Shown here piece after piece: positions 46,300-56,999 of a stretch of DNA of 64,000 nucleotides. The DNA lies in NCBI GenBank assembly GCA_032164245.1, contig JAVMKO010000020.1, positions 11,373,206-11,437,205 of the forward strand, in the 5' to 3' direction. Both the position numbers and the translations under genes were made by a program. The notes beneath the pieces are model-generated. The model was not told the origin of the DNA. It made no database searches and saw only the letters and a program-made list of their open reading frames with translations. Positions within the stretch are counted from its first letter, which is position 1. Each line of letters begins with the position of its first letter. Source of the stretch: Sternotherus odoratus (Eukaryota > Chordata > Testudines > Kinosternidae).

Positions 46300-47072
46300 A
46301 CACTAGATGTTGCCACCAGATATTTGGCTTGAAATGCTGGCCAGGATATAGGTGAAGTGAGCTGCGCAGTCCCAGCCTATTCCGTAAATAGACTGTGTTC
46401 AATGCAGCGTGCTCAGTCTTATTGACACTCTGTTCTTCCTCACCAGATGGTTGGATTCAGAGATTTGGGATACGGAGAGGAGAGGTTGGAGAGGCCGGGT
46501 CTCTAGGTGCCTTAGCCTGAAATCCTACCACTCCTTCTCATTTATATTATGCTGCCTTTTGAAGGGCCCCTGAGAGACCCTCCAGTTCCCAAGCCAGGGC
46601 CCTCTCCCGTTCTCTGAGTGCTGAAGAGTGAGAGGAGGGAGCCTTGGGATTTGCAAGGCTTTTTGTGCCAGGAAGCCTTCCCCTCTGCCACTGAGAACTC
46701 TGACAAACTCCCTGTGCTGTGTGTCTGATTGCAATGGACAGGTTTTAGCTCCCAGAATATAAAAGCCTTTTGCAAAACACTAACCTCAGCTAAGGGGAAA
46801 GGAAAGGGGGCGAAAAAAGCTGATTTCAGCAGCTGTAGTTTGCTGTATTTTTCATCTTGCATCAGCAAGTCAAGACCACAAATAATCTGGTCTTATATGC
46901 TTCACTGATGCTGGTGCTTAAGAATTTCCCATCCTCTGCAAGCTGAATTTCCACAGCATCCAAAGGCAGGGTGGCTTTTAATTCTTCTTCGGTTTCTTTC
47001 CCAATCCTCTTCCCCCCTCAAACAATTGACTTGTGGGATGGGGAGAGGGTGATTATTCGATTCTGGCACTGA

Positions 47073-47120
47073 TTATATATATATAGTCTATGTATGAATG
47101 TATGTATATGTATATATTTA
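47073..47120. repeat. (TA)n/(TATG)n simple repeat
   Basis: A TATATATATA run is followed by degenerate TGTATGTATATG. Confidence 0.8.
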
Positions 47121-48670
47121 ACCTGTGTCCCCAGCTTCATATCCTTTGCTAGTACAAGCAAAATGTCATTTATAATGGATGTTTCCTTCATAAACAGCAT
47201 CAGAGCAGCTCAACTTTTTCATTACAACATGTAATGAGAGTGGCTTGGTGCTGCTGTTTAGCTGTCAAGATATTCCCCCAGAAAGAAGAAGAAGGGGGAA
47301 AATATGTACATGGACTTATCTACTGTTTTGAAAATGAAATGAAGAAATGAATAGAGTAGATAGAGAGATTCATCGAGTGAAACGGGAAGCAGGCATTCCT
47401 GCCGGCCACCTCTTGGGGACTTCCTGGGCTATGGCATGGTTTAACTTTTGAGCTCGACTAGATCTTATTGGGTTGCTTTCCCCACATGGTAGGCTCACAT
47501 TTGGCCAAGTGTCTTTGGATGCTCATATCCCCATTGCTCATTGTCTTGCCACCAGCTCAGCACTCTGTTGTGGCTAGTTGCATGGTCACTGACATTCCAG
47601 TTGCTGAATGTTGACCATTTCCTGTTGGCGACTGGAGTTCAGAATACTTGGGTCTGACTACTGGTCCCCCAGCCAACTGCTTCATCAATAGGGACCAGTA
47701 GAAACCAGTGGAGACCAGCTGAAAGCAAGCCCACTGGCATTGCCCCAACGGATGTGCTTTTCTGGTGGGCTGCCTTTGGATCAAGGTCTCAAAGGGTGAC
47801 TGGGAAGAGGGAATCCAAAGGGGTTCAGGCTGTTATCCGACCAGCCCTGTTTTACACCAGCACTGCTTTAGATGAAGGATGCTCTGACTGTTTTGTAAAA
47901 TCTGGGTGTGATAAAGGAATCCTCCCTTTCACTTTAAGGCCCCAGACTGAGGTTTAGATATCCCTGGGGTGGGAGTGGGGGGAGGGTGTAGAAGGTGGCA
48001 TCCTTCAGCATCATTCCCTATTGGTCAGCCTGGTTTGGTACCAAGGGATGCTTCCTATGTTTGAAACCTCCAGCCTTCCTTTGGGCCTCACTCAATCCAT
48101 CTGCAAGGATGGGTATATGGAAAACATGGAGGGCCAGATTCTCCATTGCTTTGCTCCATGCCTTGCTGTTCACTCCGTGCCAAAGTAACTGGTCCCAACT
48201 GGGACAGGCCAAGGGGTTATTCGTCCAGTCACCAGTTAATATGCTCAATTTATATTTTCAGATACACTCTTGTAGGGTGAATCTGGCACCAGGTTGACAG
48301 TTCTTGAGAGGGGGTTGGAGTGGGGGAAACCCCATTGCTCATCCAATGTGACAAACTTCTTCCATGGTATGCCCCTATGAATGATTTCAGTCTCACGGGA
48401 GGGGTCTCTTCCCTGGGGGCGCAGAGAGGTTGCCTGCCATGGCCCACTGAGTCCTTGGCGTCTCAGCAGAGACTGCTAATGATTGCAGAGATTTTTGCAA
48501 TGAAGATGCCTGTCTGTTGGGAGCAAGCACACTTCTGTACTGCTGCCAGATGTTGTGCCAGGAATGACCTAGGCTGGGTTTGAATTTGTGAGCTAGAGGT
48601 GAATGGTTCTATAGCCCGTCACTCTCCCCATAGCCAGCCAGTCACTCTTGGAGATGCAAATCTCTGATAG

Positions 48671-48782
48671 GAACCTAGGAATCTCCAGAGCAGAGCAGGG
48701 CTCCATCTAGCCCAGTATTCTGTCGCTGGTGGTGGTCAGCTCCAGCTGCTTCAGAGGAAGTTGCAAGGAACCCTGCAGGGAT
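48671..48782 (-). mobile_element. CR1/L3-like 3' tail, antisense
   Basis: 'GCTCCATCTAGCCCAGTATT', 'GCTGCTTCAGAGGAAGTTGC' and 'AAGGAACCCTGCAGGGATGG' are the antisense of the 62990 tail. It runs directly into the minisatellite. Confidence 0.65.
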
Positions 48783-48904
48783 GGAATGACCTCCTCCCTG
48801 GGCAAGGGTGGAATGACCTCCTCCCTGGGCAAGGGTGGAATGACCTCCTCCCTGGGCAAGGGTGGAATGACCTCCTCCCTGGGCAAGGGTGGAATGACCT
48901 CCTC
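48783..48904. repeat. 27-bp perfect minisatellite, 4.5 copies
   Basis: Units start at 48783, 48810, 48837 and 48864, with a half unit at 48891. The full units are identical ('GGAATGACCTCCTCCCTGGG' plus 'CAAGGGT'). The unit corresponds to the 'GGAATAACCTGCCC...' part of the flanking LINE tail, so it arose there. Because 27 is a multiple of three, both strands show repetitive open frames, which are not genes. Confidence 0.95.
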
Positions 48905-50544
48905 TGAACTCCCAATAACTGATGATTTACCTAAATGTGCTTTCGAAAAATGCAAAGTCCCTTCTTCACTTGACTTCTGCATAGATCTGAATTGGATCCG
49001 GCCTCCGTCCTGTGCAATGCTGAAAGGGAATAAAGAGAACCAAAGGAAGAAGTGAAAGAGGAATGACAGAGACCTCTGTATTCCCCTCCTCACTAATTCA
49101 TTCCTTTGCACAAGAGAGGTGGCTGCACTACTCAGAAAGATAATGATAAAAGACCTCAAATCTTCAGCAGAAACCAGATCAGCATTCAAAGAAAGTTTAA
49201 AGAAATCTTTCAGCTCAGTGGCTACCTTGCTCAAGGCTAACCACACTCTTAACACAATAATAAGTCAATTTTCACTGAATAATTAAATAGAAAACCTTCA
49301 TAAGTATTGACTTAATGTGACAGCCAGTCTATACTGACTCAGGGTTTGCTTATGTAAACACAATCTCTTGTTCAGCTTAGTTAGCAGTTCAATGAAATAG
49401 AACATTCCTTCAATTAAAATCAAATGATGTGTGCATTTAATTCTTTCCTTCTCTTACTGGGTAATAATAGGTTTTGAACATAGGCGAGTGGATAAAAAAA
49501 TCTTTCAAGTGCACTTATCCGTGATGAATCAAAATGTAGTGTCCTAAAAAATATGGGTGACTTTATTTCCTAATTCAAAGAAGAAGTCGATTTACCTTTG
49601 CAGCCGACCTATTGTCTATCTGACCTAATTTATTTCTCTTTCTTGCTCTCTCTCTCTAATCTAATGTACCCAAAATCCTTAGTCCTCTAAATAATACTCA
49701 CCTTACATTTATTGTAAAAGACACAGTTATTCACTTCCTCGAGGTTTAGCTGCTTTTACTAAGTCTAATTTTTTGGTTCTTTTCTTTCCCCTCCCCCTCT
49801 TTCCTTTATTCATTACCAGCTTCCATGATGACAGGAAGGGTTTTATGAAGTGGCAGGTGTGTGTACATTTGTTACAAGATATTCCCTGGCACAGATTCCA
49901 GAGCTAAGGTTCAGTTGAGATTTGCGCTCAAAGCATGACTAAGATTCCTCTGAGTCACACTTAATGATTGACTTTAGTCTCCAAATCTGGGCCAAGTGAA
50001 ATTTCCATATTACTTTTTTCAGGGACATATTGATGAGGAAACGTATAAATGCTCCTCTTGTGGATTTCCCCCCCCTACTTCCCTCTTTTCCCCTTTTGGA
50101 TCCTTTAACTAACCAACCACACCCCTCCCAAATGCCAAACTCGTCTGGGTCACACACATGTTTTCATGGACATGCATTCTTAACAACATCTCTGACATAA
50201 AGCACTTCTGAACTTGAGCAATTAAATGCATAAAGAATCATACTCCTTCTTGGTCATACATTTTGCCAGGGTTATCTGATGGAACTGAGTCATCCATTTA
50301 GTGGCTTCTCTTTTCAATGGAAAACATTTTTTGCCATACAAATTTCATTTTTGTGGACATTATCCACCCAGCTCTGTTCCTATCTGTCTAGGGACTTATA
50401 TTCACCCTGTTACAGTGGTATCTAAAAACGCTCTGGAAGAGACTTTTACGGCTGGAGTGTGGGTGTCTTGCACTGACAAATGGCATCCAAAATGCTTACA
50501 TGAGATTAGGGAGCATTGTACAGCTGTAACTAGACAATCATATG

Positions 50545-50800
50545 CATTAGCAATGTGGACCCCGATGGTTGGGGTCCTTGCCTAGTGCCCGAGAGATATG
50601 GGTTCTATTCCTGGCCCGGGGCCATACCAATGATTGGCCGTGTGACTTTTGGCAAGCCGATTCCTTTCCCCTGCCCCCGTTTCTCCTCCTACCGTTTGTC
50701 TGTCTTGTCTGTTTAGCTCTTTAGGGCAAGGACTGTCTCTCACTCTGTGTCTGTACAGCACTGAGCGCAATTGGGCTATGATCTCAGTTGTGGCCTAATC
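50545..50800 (+). mobile_element. Full tRNA-derived SINE, sense
   Basis: 'GATATGGGTTCTATTCCTGG', 'CTTTTGGCAAGCCGATTCC', 'TCTGTTTAGCTCTTTAGGGC', 'TGTACAGCACTGAGCGCAAT' are head, middle and tail in order. Confidence 0.75.
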
Positions 50801-50872
50801 ACAGGTTCAAAGAACATTGATTCATATGAAAAACAGAATGGCCTCCAAACATGACTGGGGGAGGGAGGAAGA

Positions 50873-51090
50873 GGCATTGTGTGACTTTGGGCAAGTCTCT
50901 GAGGCCCAGATTCTCATAGGTATATAAGGGGAATCAATGGGATTTAAGTGCCTAAATACCTTTGAGGCTCTGGGCCTTAGTCTCTTGGGTCTCGGTTCCC
51001 CGTCTGTACAATGGGGATAATAGCACTACCCTTCTTCCTGGGGTGCTGTGAGGATAAATATGTCACATATAATATATAGATAATCTTCAT
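50873..51090 (+). mobile_element. SINE split by a palindromic element
   Basis: 'GTGACTTTGGGCAAGTCTCT' before, and 'GGTCTCGGTTCCCCGTCTGT', 'ACAATGGGGATAATAGCACT' after. The interruption is at 50908-50972. Confidence 0.65.
50908..50972. repeat. Palindromic hairpin element (second copy)
   Basis: 'CAGATTCTCATAGGTATATA' pairs imperfectly with 'CCTAAATACCTTTGAGG' around 'GAATCAATGGGATTTAAG'. It matches the type at 16372 but is more diverged. Confidence 0.55.
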
Positions 51091-51094
51091 GCAA

Positions 51095-51483
51095 GAATGT
51101 TAAAGGAACTGTCTCATGAAATTGCAAGGCCAAGAGCAAGGATTTTTAATGAATCTGTAAACTCAGGGGCCGTACCCTCCGACTGGAGAATTGCAAACAA
51201 AGTACCTGTGTTTAAGAAAGGGGGAAAGAGTGAAAACCACAGACCTGTGAATTTGACCTCAATTATATGCAAGGTCTTAGAACACATTTGAAAGAGAGTA
51301 ATTATAGACATAGAGATAAATGGTAATTGGGATAAAGTACAACATGGTTTTACTAAAGGTAGATCATGCCAGACCAACCTGATCTCTTTCTTTGATAAGG
51401 TAATTGATTTTCTAGACAAAGGAAATGCAGTAGATAGAATCTACCTGGATTTCAGTCAAGTATTTGATACAGTTCCACACCGG
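51095..51483 (+). mobile_element. CR1 LINE fragment: reverse transcriptase fingers/palm
   Basis: The + frame reads 'SGAVPSDWRIANKVPVFKKG', 'HRPVNLTSIICKVLEHI', stop, then 'QHGFTKGRSCQTNLISFFDK' and 'AVDRIYLDFSQVFDTVPHR'. This is an internal piece of ORF2, truncated at both ends, with one stop. Confidence 0.9.
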
Positions 51484-51760
51484 GGTGGATTACCAACACG
51501 TGATGCTTAGAAACCTTCCTCTAATTTCAAGCCTGAACTTGGTGCTGGCCAGTTTATATCCATTTGTTCTTGTTCTTGAGCCTTAACTTAAATAACTCTT
51601 CTCCCTCCCTGGTGTTTATCCCTCGGATGTATTTATAGAGAACAATCATATCTCCCCGCAGCCTTTGTTTCGTTAGGCTAAACAAGCCAAGTTCCTTAGG
51701 TCTCCTCTCCTAAGGTAGGTTCCCCATTTCTTTGATCATCCTGGTAGATGATCCCAGGTG
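51484..51760 (-). mobile_element. CR1 LINE fragment, opposite orientation, ORF2 C-terminus
   Basis: The - strand carries '[20 protein letters not shown]', '[17 protein letters not shown]'. It abuts the + strand fragment, so either an inversion happened on insertion (twin priming) or two insertions met. Confidence 0.85.
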
Positions 51761-51865
51761 TCTGGCCGATGGGTCTTGCCCACATGTTCAGGTTCTAATT
51801 GATCACCATATTTGGGGTCAGGAGGGAATTTTCTCCCAGGTCAGATTGGCAGTGGTTTACTGTTA
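51761..51865 (+). mobile_element. CR1-like 3' tail fragment
   Basis: 'GGCCGATGGGTCTTGCCCAC', 'CACCATATTTGGGGTCAGGA' and 'GGGAATTTTCTCCCAGGTCA' match a common reptile LINE tail. Confidence 0.55.
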
Positions 51866-52408
51866 CCACGTGTCTCTGATATCAGAGTGACCAGAGAGGC
51901 CAAGATATTCCAAAGTGACCAATGGTTTTAGGTGCCCGGGTTCAGATGTCTTAAAGGGACCCAGGTGCTCCATACTTTATGACAATTAAGCCCCTTCAAG
52001 CTGTCCTGCGTTGGGCATAGAAAAATGGAGGCACTCCAAATGACTAGTTACTTGGAAAATCTTGGCCCTTCTCACCTCCCATGACTGGAACAGCTGCAGG
52101 TGACTTGAGTTAACTTAACGTGGTCAAATTCAACTACGTTTTGCCTGTTTTCCTTTAAAGGGCACAAGGAAACCTGAGCCAGGGAATCCCGGCCAAATTG
52201 AATTGTCCCGGCCTTTTCGTCCAGAAGGGAAACACATTTCCGAGATGAATTCATCAAAGGGGAAACAAGCCGGAGAATTTTAACTTTGAAATTCAGCATT
52301 CGGGTTGCTCATTTGTTCTTTTCTTTTAATCCTTTTTTTGTTCCTTTTTTTCTTGGATGGATTTCAGAAAAGTAACTTGACAGCCAAGATTTTTCGTGCG
52401 TGTGCGCT

Positions 52409-52429
52409 GTCTCTCTCTCTCTCTCTCTC
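52409..52429. repeat. (CT)n microsatellite
   Basis: Uninterrupted CT run, then CTCCTCC. Confidence 0.8.
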
Positions 52430-52971
52430 CTCCTCCCTCTTTCATGGGATTTGACCTCAGCTGCCAGGGAAGCTGACTCCAAAGCAGGTCTCAGATTTCT
52501 AGGCAAAGACTGACCGGGCCCACCTGCTGCCTGGAGTTGTGAGCCGCAATTTGGCACGAGTTCCCTGCGTTGCTGCTAAAACTGACTTGGCTCTGTCTCT
52601 CTTCATCGAGGCACTTAAAGGCAGAAATCTGAGAAGTCATGGGACTATTCCAATAAGGTTTATTCCTGGCAGTTAGAATCTCATCCAATGACTGTGAACT
52701 CATTGTATATAACGGAAAGAGTGACATCTGGCTTGGATATTATGGAAAGATTACCAGCTGGCTTGTCATGTATTATGAAAAGAATAACATTTGCCTTAGA
52801 GGATGCTACAAGCCAGGAGCAGGGCCCCGGGGAGTGGGCTGACACATTTCCATCACACTCGGTGATGAACTTGCCACAGTTCTTTAAGGGAATTGACATA
52901 ACTTTGTCTCTAATTCTGGGAGAGGGAGATGCTGTCATGGACTTTATTTATCTCCTGAGGAAGGGTGGGGG

Positions 52972-52993
52972 CGGGGATGGGGGTAGGGATGGC
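52972..52993 (+). other. Potential G-quadruplex run
   Basis: Four or more G runs of at least three occur within about 22 nt (GGGTGGGGGCGGGGATGGGG and on), followed by purine-rich sequence to 53012. Confidence 0.5.
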
Positions 52994-53499
52994 GGAGGGA
53001 AAGGAGGAAGGAGCTCAAGTACCTTCTTAGCACGAGGATGTTTAGAAAGCATCAGAGTTTTTCTGCAGTGGGGCAGGTCCCCCCTTGCCTGCAGATTGGG
53101 GAGATGTTATGGGGGCTTTTAAGGCCAGATCTAACTTCTCTGGTGTCAGTGGTAATGGTCCCATTAACTTCAGTGGGAGCTGGATCAAGTCCTTAGCCCA
53201 GCACTCCGGATTCCTAGGGTTGACTAGACTCTGTGTTCATTGTCTCCCGACTCCCATCTACCCACCCTGGACATTACACCCGCAGCCGCAGAGTAGCAGA
53301 CATAGCCTGAGATAGTGTCGTGAACCCCTAAGTCACATGGTGTTGACTCCATTTCCTGGTGGGAGTAACTCTTACAATCAGATTTCCAGCGTGAATGGTC
53401 GTGTTTGCTAATTCCGTTTGCTTTATCCTCATCTGGGGTGAACTGGTATAATCAATAGAGCTACACTGGTTTGCACTACCTGCCGGATCGGATTGGCAG

Positions 53500-53742
53500 A
53501 TAGCGATCGATTTATCGGGGGTTAATTTATCGTGATCCCTGAGCGGTCTTCCGTCAATTCCGGTACCCCACTGCCACGGGAGGTGCATGCGGAGTTGACG
53601 GGGGAGCCGCAGCAGTTGACTCACTGCCGCGAAGATGCCGTAGTAAGTTGATCTAAGTACATTGACGTTATCTATGCTATTCCCGTAGCTGAAGTTGCAT
53701 ATCTTAGATCAATATCCCCCTCCCCAGTGTAGACCAGGGCTT
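53500..53742. mobile_element. DNA-element right half ('AGTGTAGACCAGGGCTTA' end)
   Basis: The block 'TTGATCTAAGTACATTGACG', 'CCCGTAGCTGAAGTTGC', 'TATCTTAGATCAATATCC' has internal inverted words and ends in 'CAGTGTAGACCAGGG'. The left end is not clear. Confidence 0.5.
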
Positions 53743-54687
53743 AGTTGAGCTGAGAGTTTCTGATTCTTTCCCAGCCAGTTGTCAGTTATGGGAGAACTTG
53801 TCTGTCTGACTGGGGGAATTATGGGAAGACGTTACAGGACAATCAGCACTTGAGTGATTTAACCTGCGTCCTCATTGCAAAGCAGGCGGGTTCTAGCCCA
53901 AGTGAAAGTGTAGCCTGGATTCTACCCTGCTGGGCCAAGTAGCTCAGGCTCCCCTCTGGACCTGGGTGTGGACTCTTAGGGAGAGTTAGTCTGAAACACT
54001 GGTAAAAACCCGGATTAACTCCTCAGTGAAGGCATGCCCTGGGGGGACTCAATCCTGCAAGGTCCTGAGCTCTCCAGAGCCCTCTGGTAAATCATTCGAA
54101 CACCTGCCTGACTTTAAACACATGAGTTGATGTCATTGAGGCTCTGTGTGCGCGGAGGTGCTTTACTGGGTTTGGGATGGAGTGCTCAGAGCCTTGTAGG
54201 CTAGAGCCCAGAGTGCCTGTCCCTTGACTGATTCAGCCGCAGGCTGTGGAAAAGTGCCTTTCCCTTTGGGAGCACAATATCACCAGGGAAATAAACAAGC
54301 GGGTTCACTGAAGCCAAATCTGCTGCATTGTGAGGAGGAGTGGAGTGCTCTCAGGTTAGGTGTGTTGGATTTATGAGTGGCACTGAAACAAAAGAGCTGA
54401 GCATGACAGAAAGGAGAGGCTTGTTTCCAGCAAGGAGAGGGAGCTGGCTCCGAACTGAGGTTGAGGAGAGGATGGGCTGATGTCTGCATTTACGTCTGTC
54501 CCTCCTGAGGGCTGACAACATGTACAGTTCGCTCACTGAAGGGTGGGGGAGTTGGATCAGGGGTCAGGCCGTTCTGATTTGCTTTTTTTCTCACATTTTC
54601 CACAAGAGAAGAGAGAATTAAAATCCACATCAGTGGCTCTTGACTGGGACACTCCCAACACGCCAGCAGCACACACTCCTCTCGCTC

Positions 54688-54904
54688 AGGGTCTGTCCAC
54701 ACTGCAGTCAGAAGTGTGATTGCATTAGTTTTACGCACGCTATCATGTCTTAAAACAGCAACGTAGGTGCGGCGGCGCGGACACCACCTGGATCACTGGG
54801 TGCTTATTTGCATTGCAAAGCCCATGCTGCCACATCACTGCTAGTTTTAGTTGTGTCCTCCCCAAGCTGCAATCACACCTCCAGCTGCAGTGTAGACGGA
54901 CCCT
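54688..54904. mobile_element. Inverted-repeat MITE with about 37-bp termini
   Basis: The left terminus 'AGGGTCTGTCCACACTGCAG' plus 'AAGTGTGATTGCA' mirrors the right terminus 'TGCAATCACACCTCCAGC' plus 'GCAGTGTAGACGGACCCT'. No target duplication is clear. Confidence 0.75.
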
Positions 54905-55117
54905 CCGCTGGCGTGTTTGCTTGCAGCATGCCGGGAAGCATTAGCTAGGAGATGGAAGCCAGGGAATTGGTGGCTAAGAATCTCCTTTCCCTTAGCTGTT
55001 TCTCTTTCCTCTGCTGTCCTCTGTCCTGCCCTTTCCCACTTGGTCGCTAAAGACAACTTTGTTATGCTGCTGGTTATTCAGAAACTTCTCTTGGGCAATC
55101 TCTTCACACTGGAGAGA

Positions 55118-55329
55118 ATCAGAGAGGTAGCCGTGTTAGTCTGGAATAGCAGAGGTAACAAAGAGTCCTGTGGCACCTTAAAGACTAACGATAAAGTTTT
55201 GAAGCATAAGCTTTCGTGGGCTAATACCCACTTCACAGCTTGCATCCGACGAAGTGGGTATTAGCCCACGAAAGCTTATGCTTCAAAACTTTATAGTTAG
55301 TCTTTAAGGTGCCACAGGACTCTTTGTTA
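55118..55329 (-). mobile_element. Dimeric (inverted) Penelope-like tail with 12-bp target duplication
   Basis: In the - orientation a truncated antisense arm (55329-55251) is joined by a 16-nt spacer (55250-55235) to a full sense arm (55234-55118). The paired arms are 79 bp with one mismatch. The target duplication ACACTGGAGAGA is perfect (55106-55117 and 55330-55341). On the + strand a hammerhead-like core lies at CCGACGA 55246-55252, stem 55254-55258 with 55265-55269, GAAA 55270-55273. The architecture and junction are like 46097. Confidence 0.9.
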
Positions 55330-56314
55330 ACACTGGAGAGAGGCATCCGGGTCCTATGGTGATAGAGGCCATGTAGACACCTAGCTAGGCAGAGGGTAGA
55401 GGACAATTGAAGTCTCTGAATAAAGGCAAAGCTGAAATTTTGCATCCTGCACCCTTGACCACATTTACTGGCCCCGTATAGGCCCTGGGAAGCAGAGAAC
55501 AGCTGTAATACACTGCTCTTTGGACAGGTCTCTACCCAAGTGGGCTGAAGGAAGGCTCCATGTATGGATCTTGTATTAGCTATTCACCAGCTGGGGAAGA
55601 CACTCTGCATAGAGGTTATTCTCATGGGGCCAGTATTCCCATGTTAAGTCCCCTTTCCACTCCCGAGCAGCATAGAACGGGCCTTAGCGTCACTGAAGAT
55701 CAGGCCTGATGCATTGTTAAGTTCCTGCCTGAGCACTTGTATCCTTTAGCGTCGCCTCACCTGCTTAGAAGAATTGAAAACACCAGGGGTGAGACATGCA
55801 GGAGAAGGTGATATCTGAGCTCATTAATTCCGGCGAGCTGTATCATACCTTGCTGTTTGTTTCCGGGCTGGTAATGAATCCAGGGACACTACTGTTTTTA
55901 CGCTGCCTAACTCGAGCGAGAGAATGTTGTATCCAGAGGAAGATCTCTTCATTGCCCTTTACCAGGCCTGCTCTGCAAAGCCAGGACTCCCCTGGGACCT
56001 TTTAGCTTTAGCAGCTCCATAATTCATGATCCAGCTGAATAGAAGCGCATATCGTTAACCCTAATGCTGAAGTCAGGGCTTCTCTACTCTCCGTACAGAA
56101 TGTCTGTGCCAGGCACATAGAAAGCCATGAGAGTAGGGGTTCAGGATACCCCGTCTTGTAGTCCCAGGTGTTCTGCAGGTAGAGATGTTCAAGAGTTTAT
56201 GGGAGACCTGGCAAATTGGGTCCAGGTTATGTAATTACAGTAGCAAGCTGAGAGCTAGGCACTGTACAGACACAGGGAGAGACAATCCACGCCCTGAAGA
56301 TCTGACAGTCTAAT

Positions 56315-56762
56315 CAGTGGTTCCCAACCTTTTTTTGGCCATGCCCCACCTAAGCATCTCTAAAATCCTGATGCCCCCCCCCCCCGTGACATATAATTCT
56401 TATTATTCAAAAAGTGAACTCCTGTTCACGTGGAGGAAGCCTAAAAAACCATTAACTTGGTCTAAACAAGCTTCCAAAGAACATGGCATCCATGAAAGAG
56501 AAAAATAAAAGAACGAAAAGACAATTGAAGTACTGAGGAAGAAATCACTAAAAAATTGTTAAAAAATAATAATAATATGAAGTGATATGAAAAAATAGCA
56601 AATAAAGCAAATAGCAAAATAACAATAACAAATAGCAAATAAAGTACGAGGCCCCTAGAACCATAAGAAATGCAAAAAATTCACTAACTCATTCTTGAAT
56701 CGCCCCTCTTAAAAATCAAATTGCCCCCCTGTGGGGCATGTGCCCCACGTTGGGAACCACCG
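56315..56762. mobile_element. hAT-type MITE, 448 bp, GTCTAA(A)T duplication
   Basis: The termini 'CAGTGGTTCCCAACC' and 'CGTTGGGAACCACCG' are inverted. The flanks GTCTAAT (56308-56314) and GTCTAAAT (56763-56770) differ by one base, consistent with an 8-bp hAT duplication. The interior is A-rich and non-coding. Confidence 0.85.
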
Positions 56763-56842
56763 GTCTAAATAGATGGGCAATGGGAAGGAGGAAGATGAGT
56801 ATCTCCACGTAACAGTGAGGAACTGAGGCACAGAGAGATTAA

Positions 56843-56999
56843 GGGTACGTCTGCCCTGCAACTGGCAGCATCCCCCTCCCAGCCCGGGGAGACAGAACTG
56901 TGCACACAGCATCCACTAGCACTAGCTCAGGCTGACCCAAGCACAACCCTGCCTACCCTCATTAGGAGGCACACTCCCAGTTAGAGTGGAGACATGCCC
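56843..56999. mobile_element. MITE, 157 bp, TAA duplication (Harbinger-like)
   Basis: The termini 'GGGTACGTCTGCCCTGC' and 'GAGTGGAGACATGCCC' are inverted. TAA flanks both sides (56840-56842, 57000-57002). A TWA duplication is typical of PIF/Harbinger. It splits the SINE above. Confidence 0.7.

Noticed and set aside
48707..49255. Open frame of 182 codons on the - strand and 108 codons on the + strand with nine-residue repeats
   Set aside because: The repetition comes from the 27-bp minisatellite, whose length is a multiple of three. The flanks are LINE-tail sequence and non-coding DNA.
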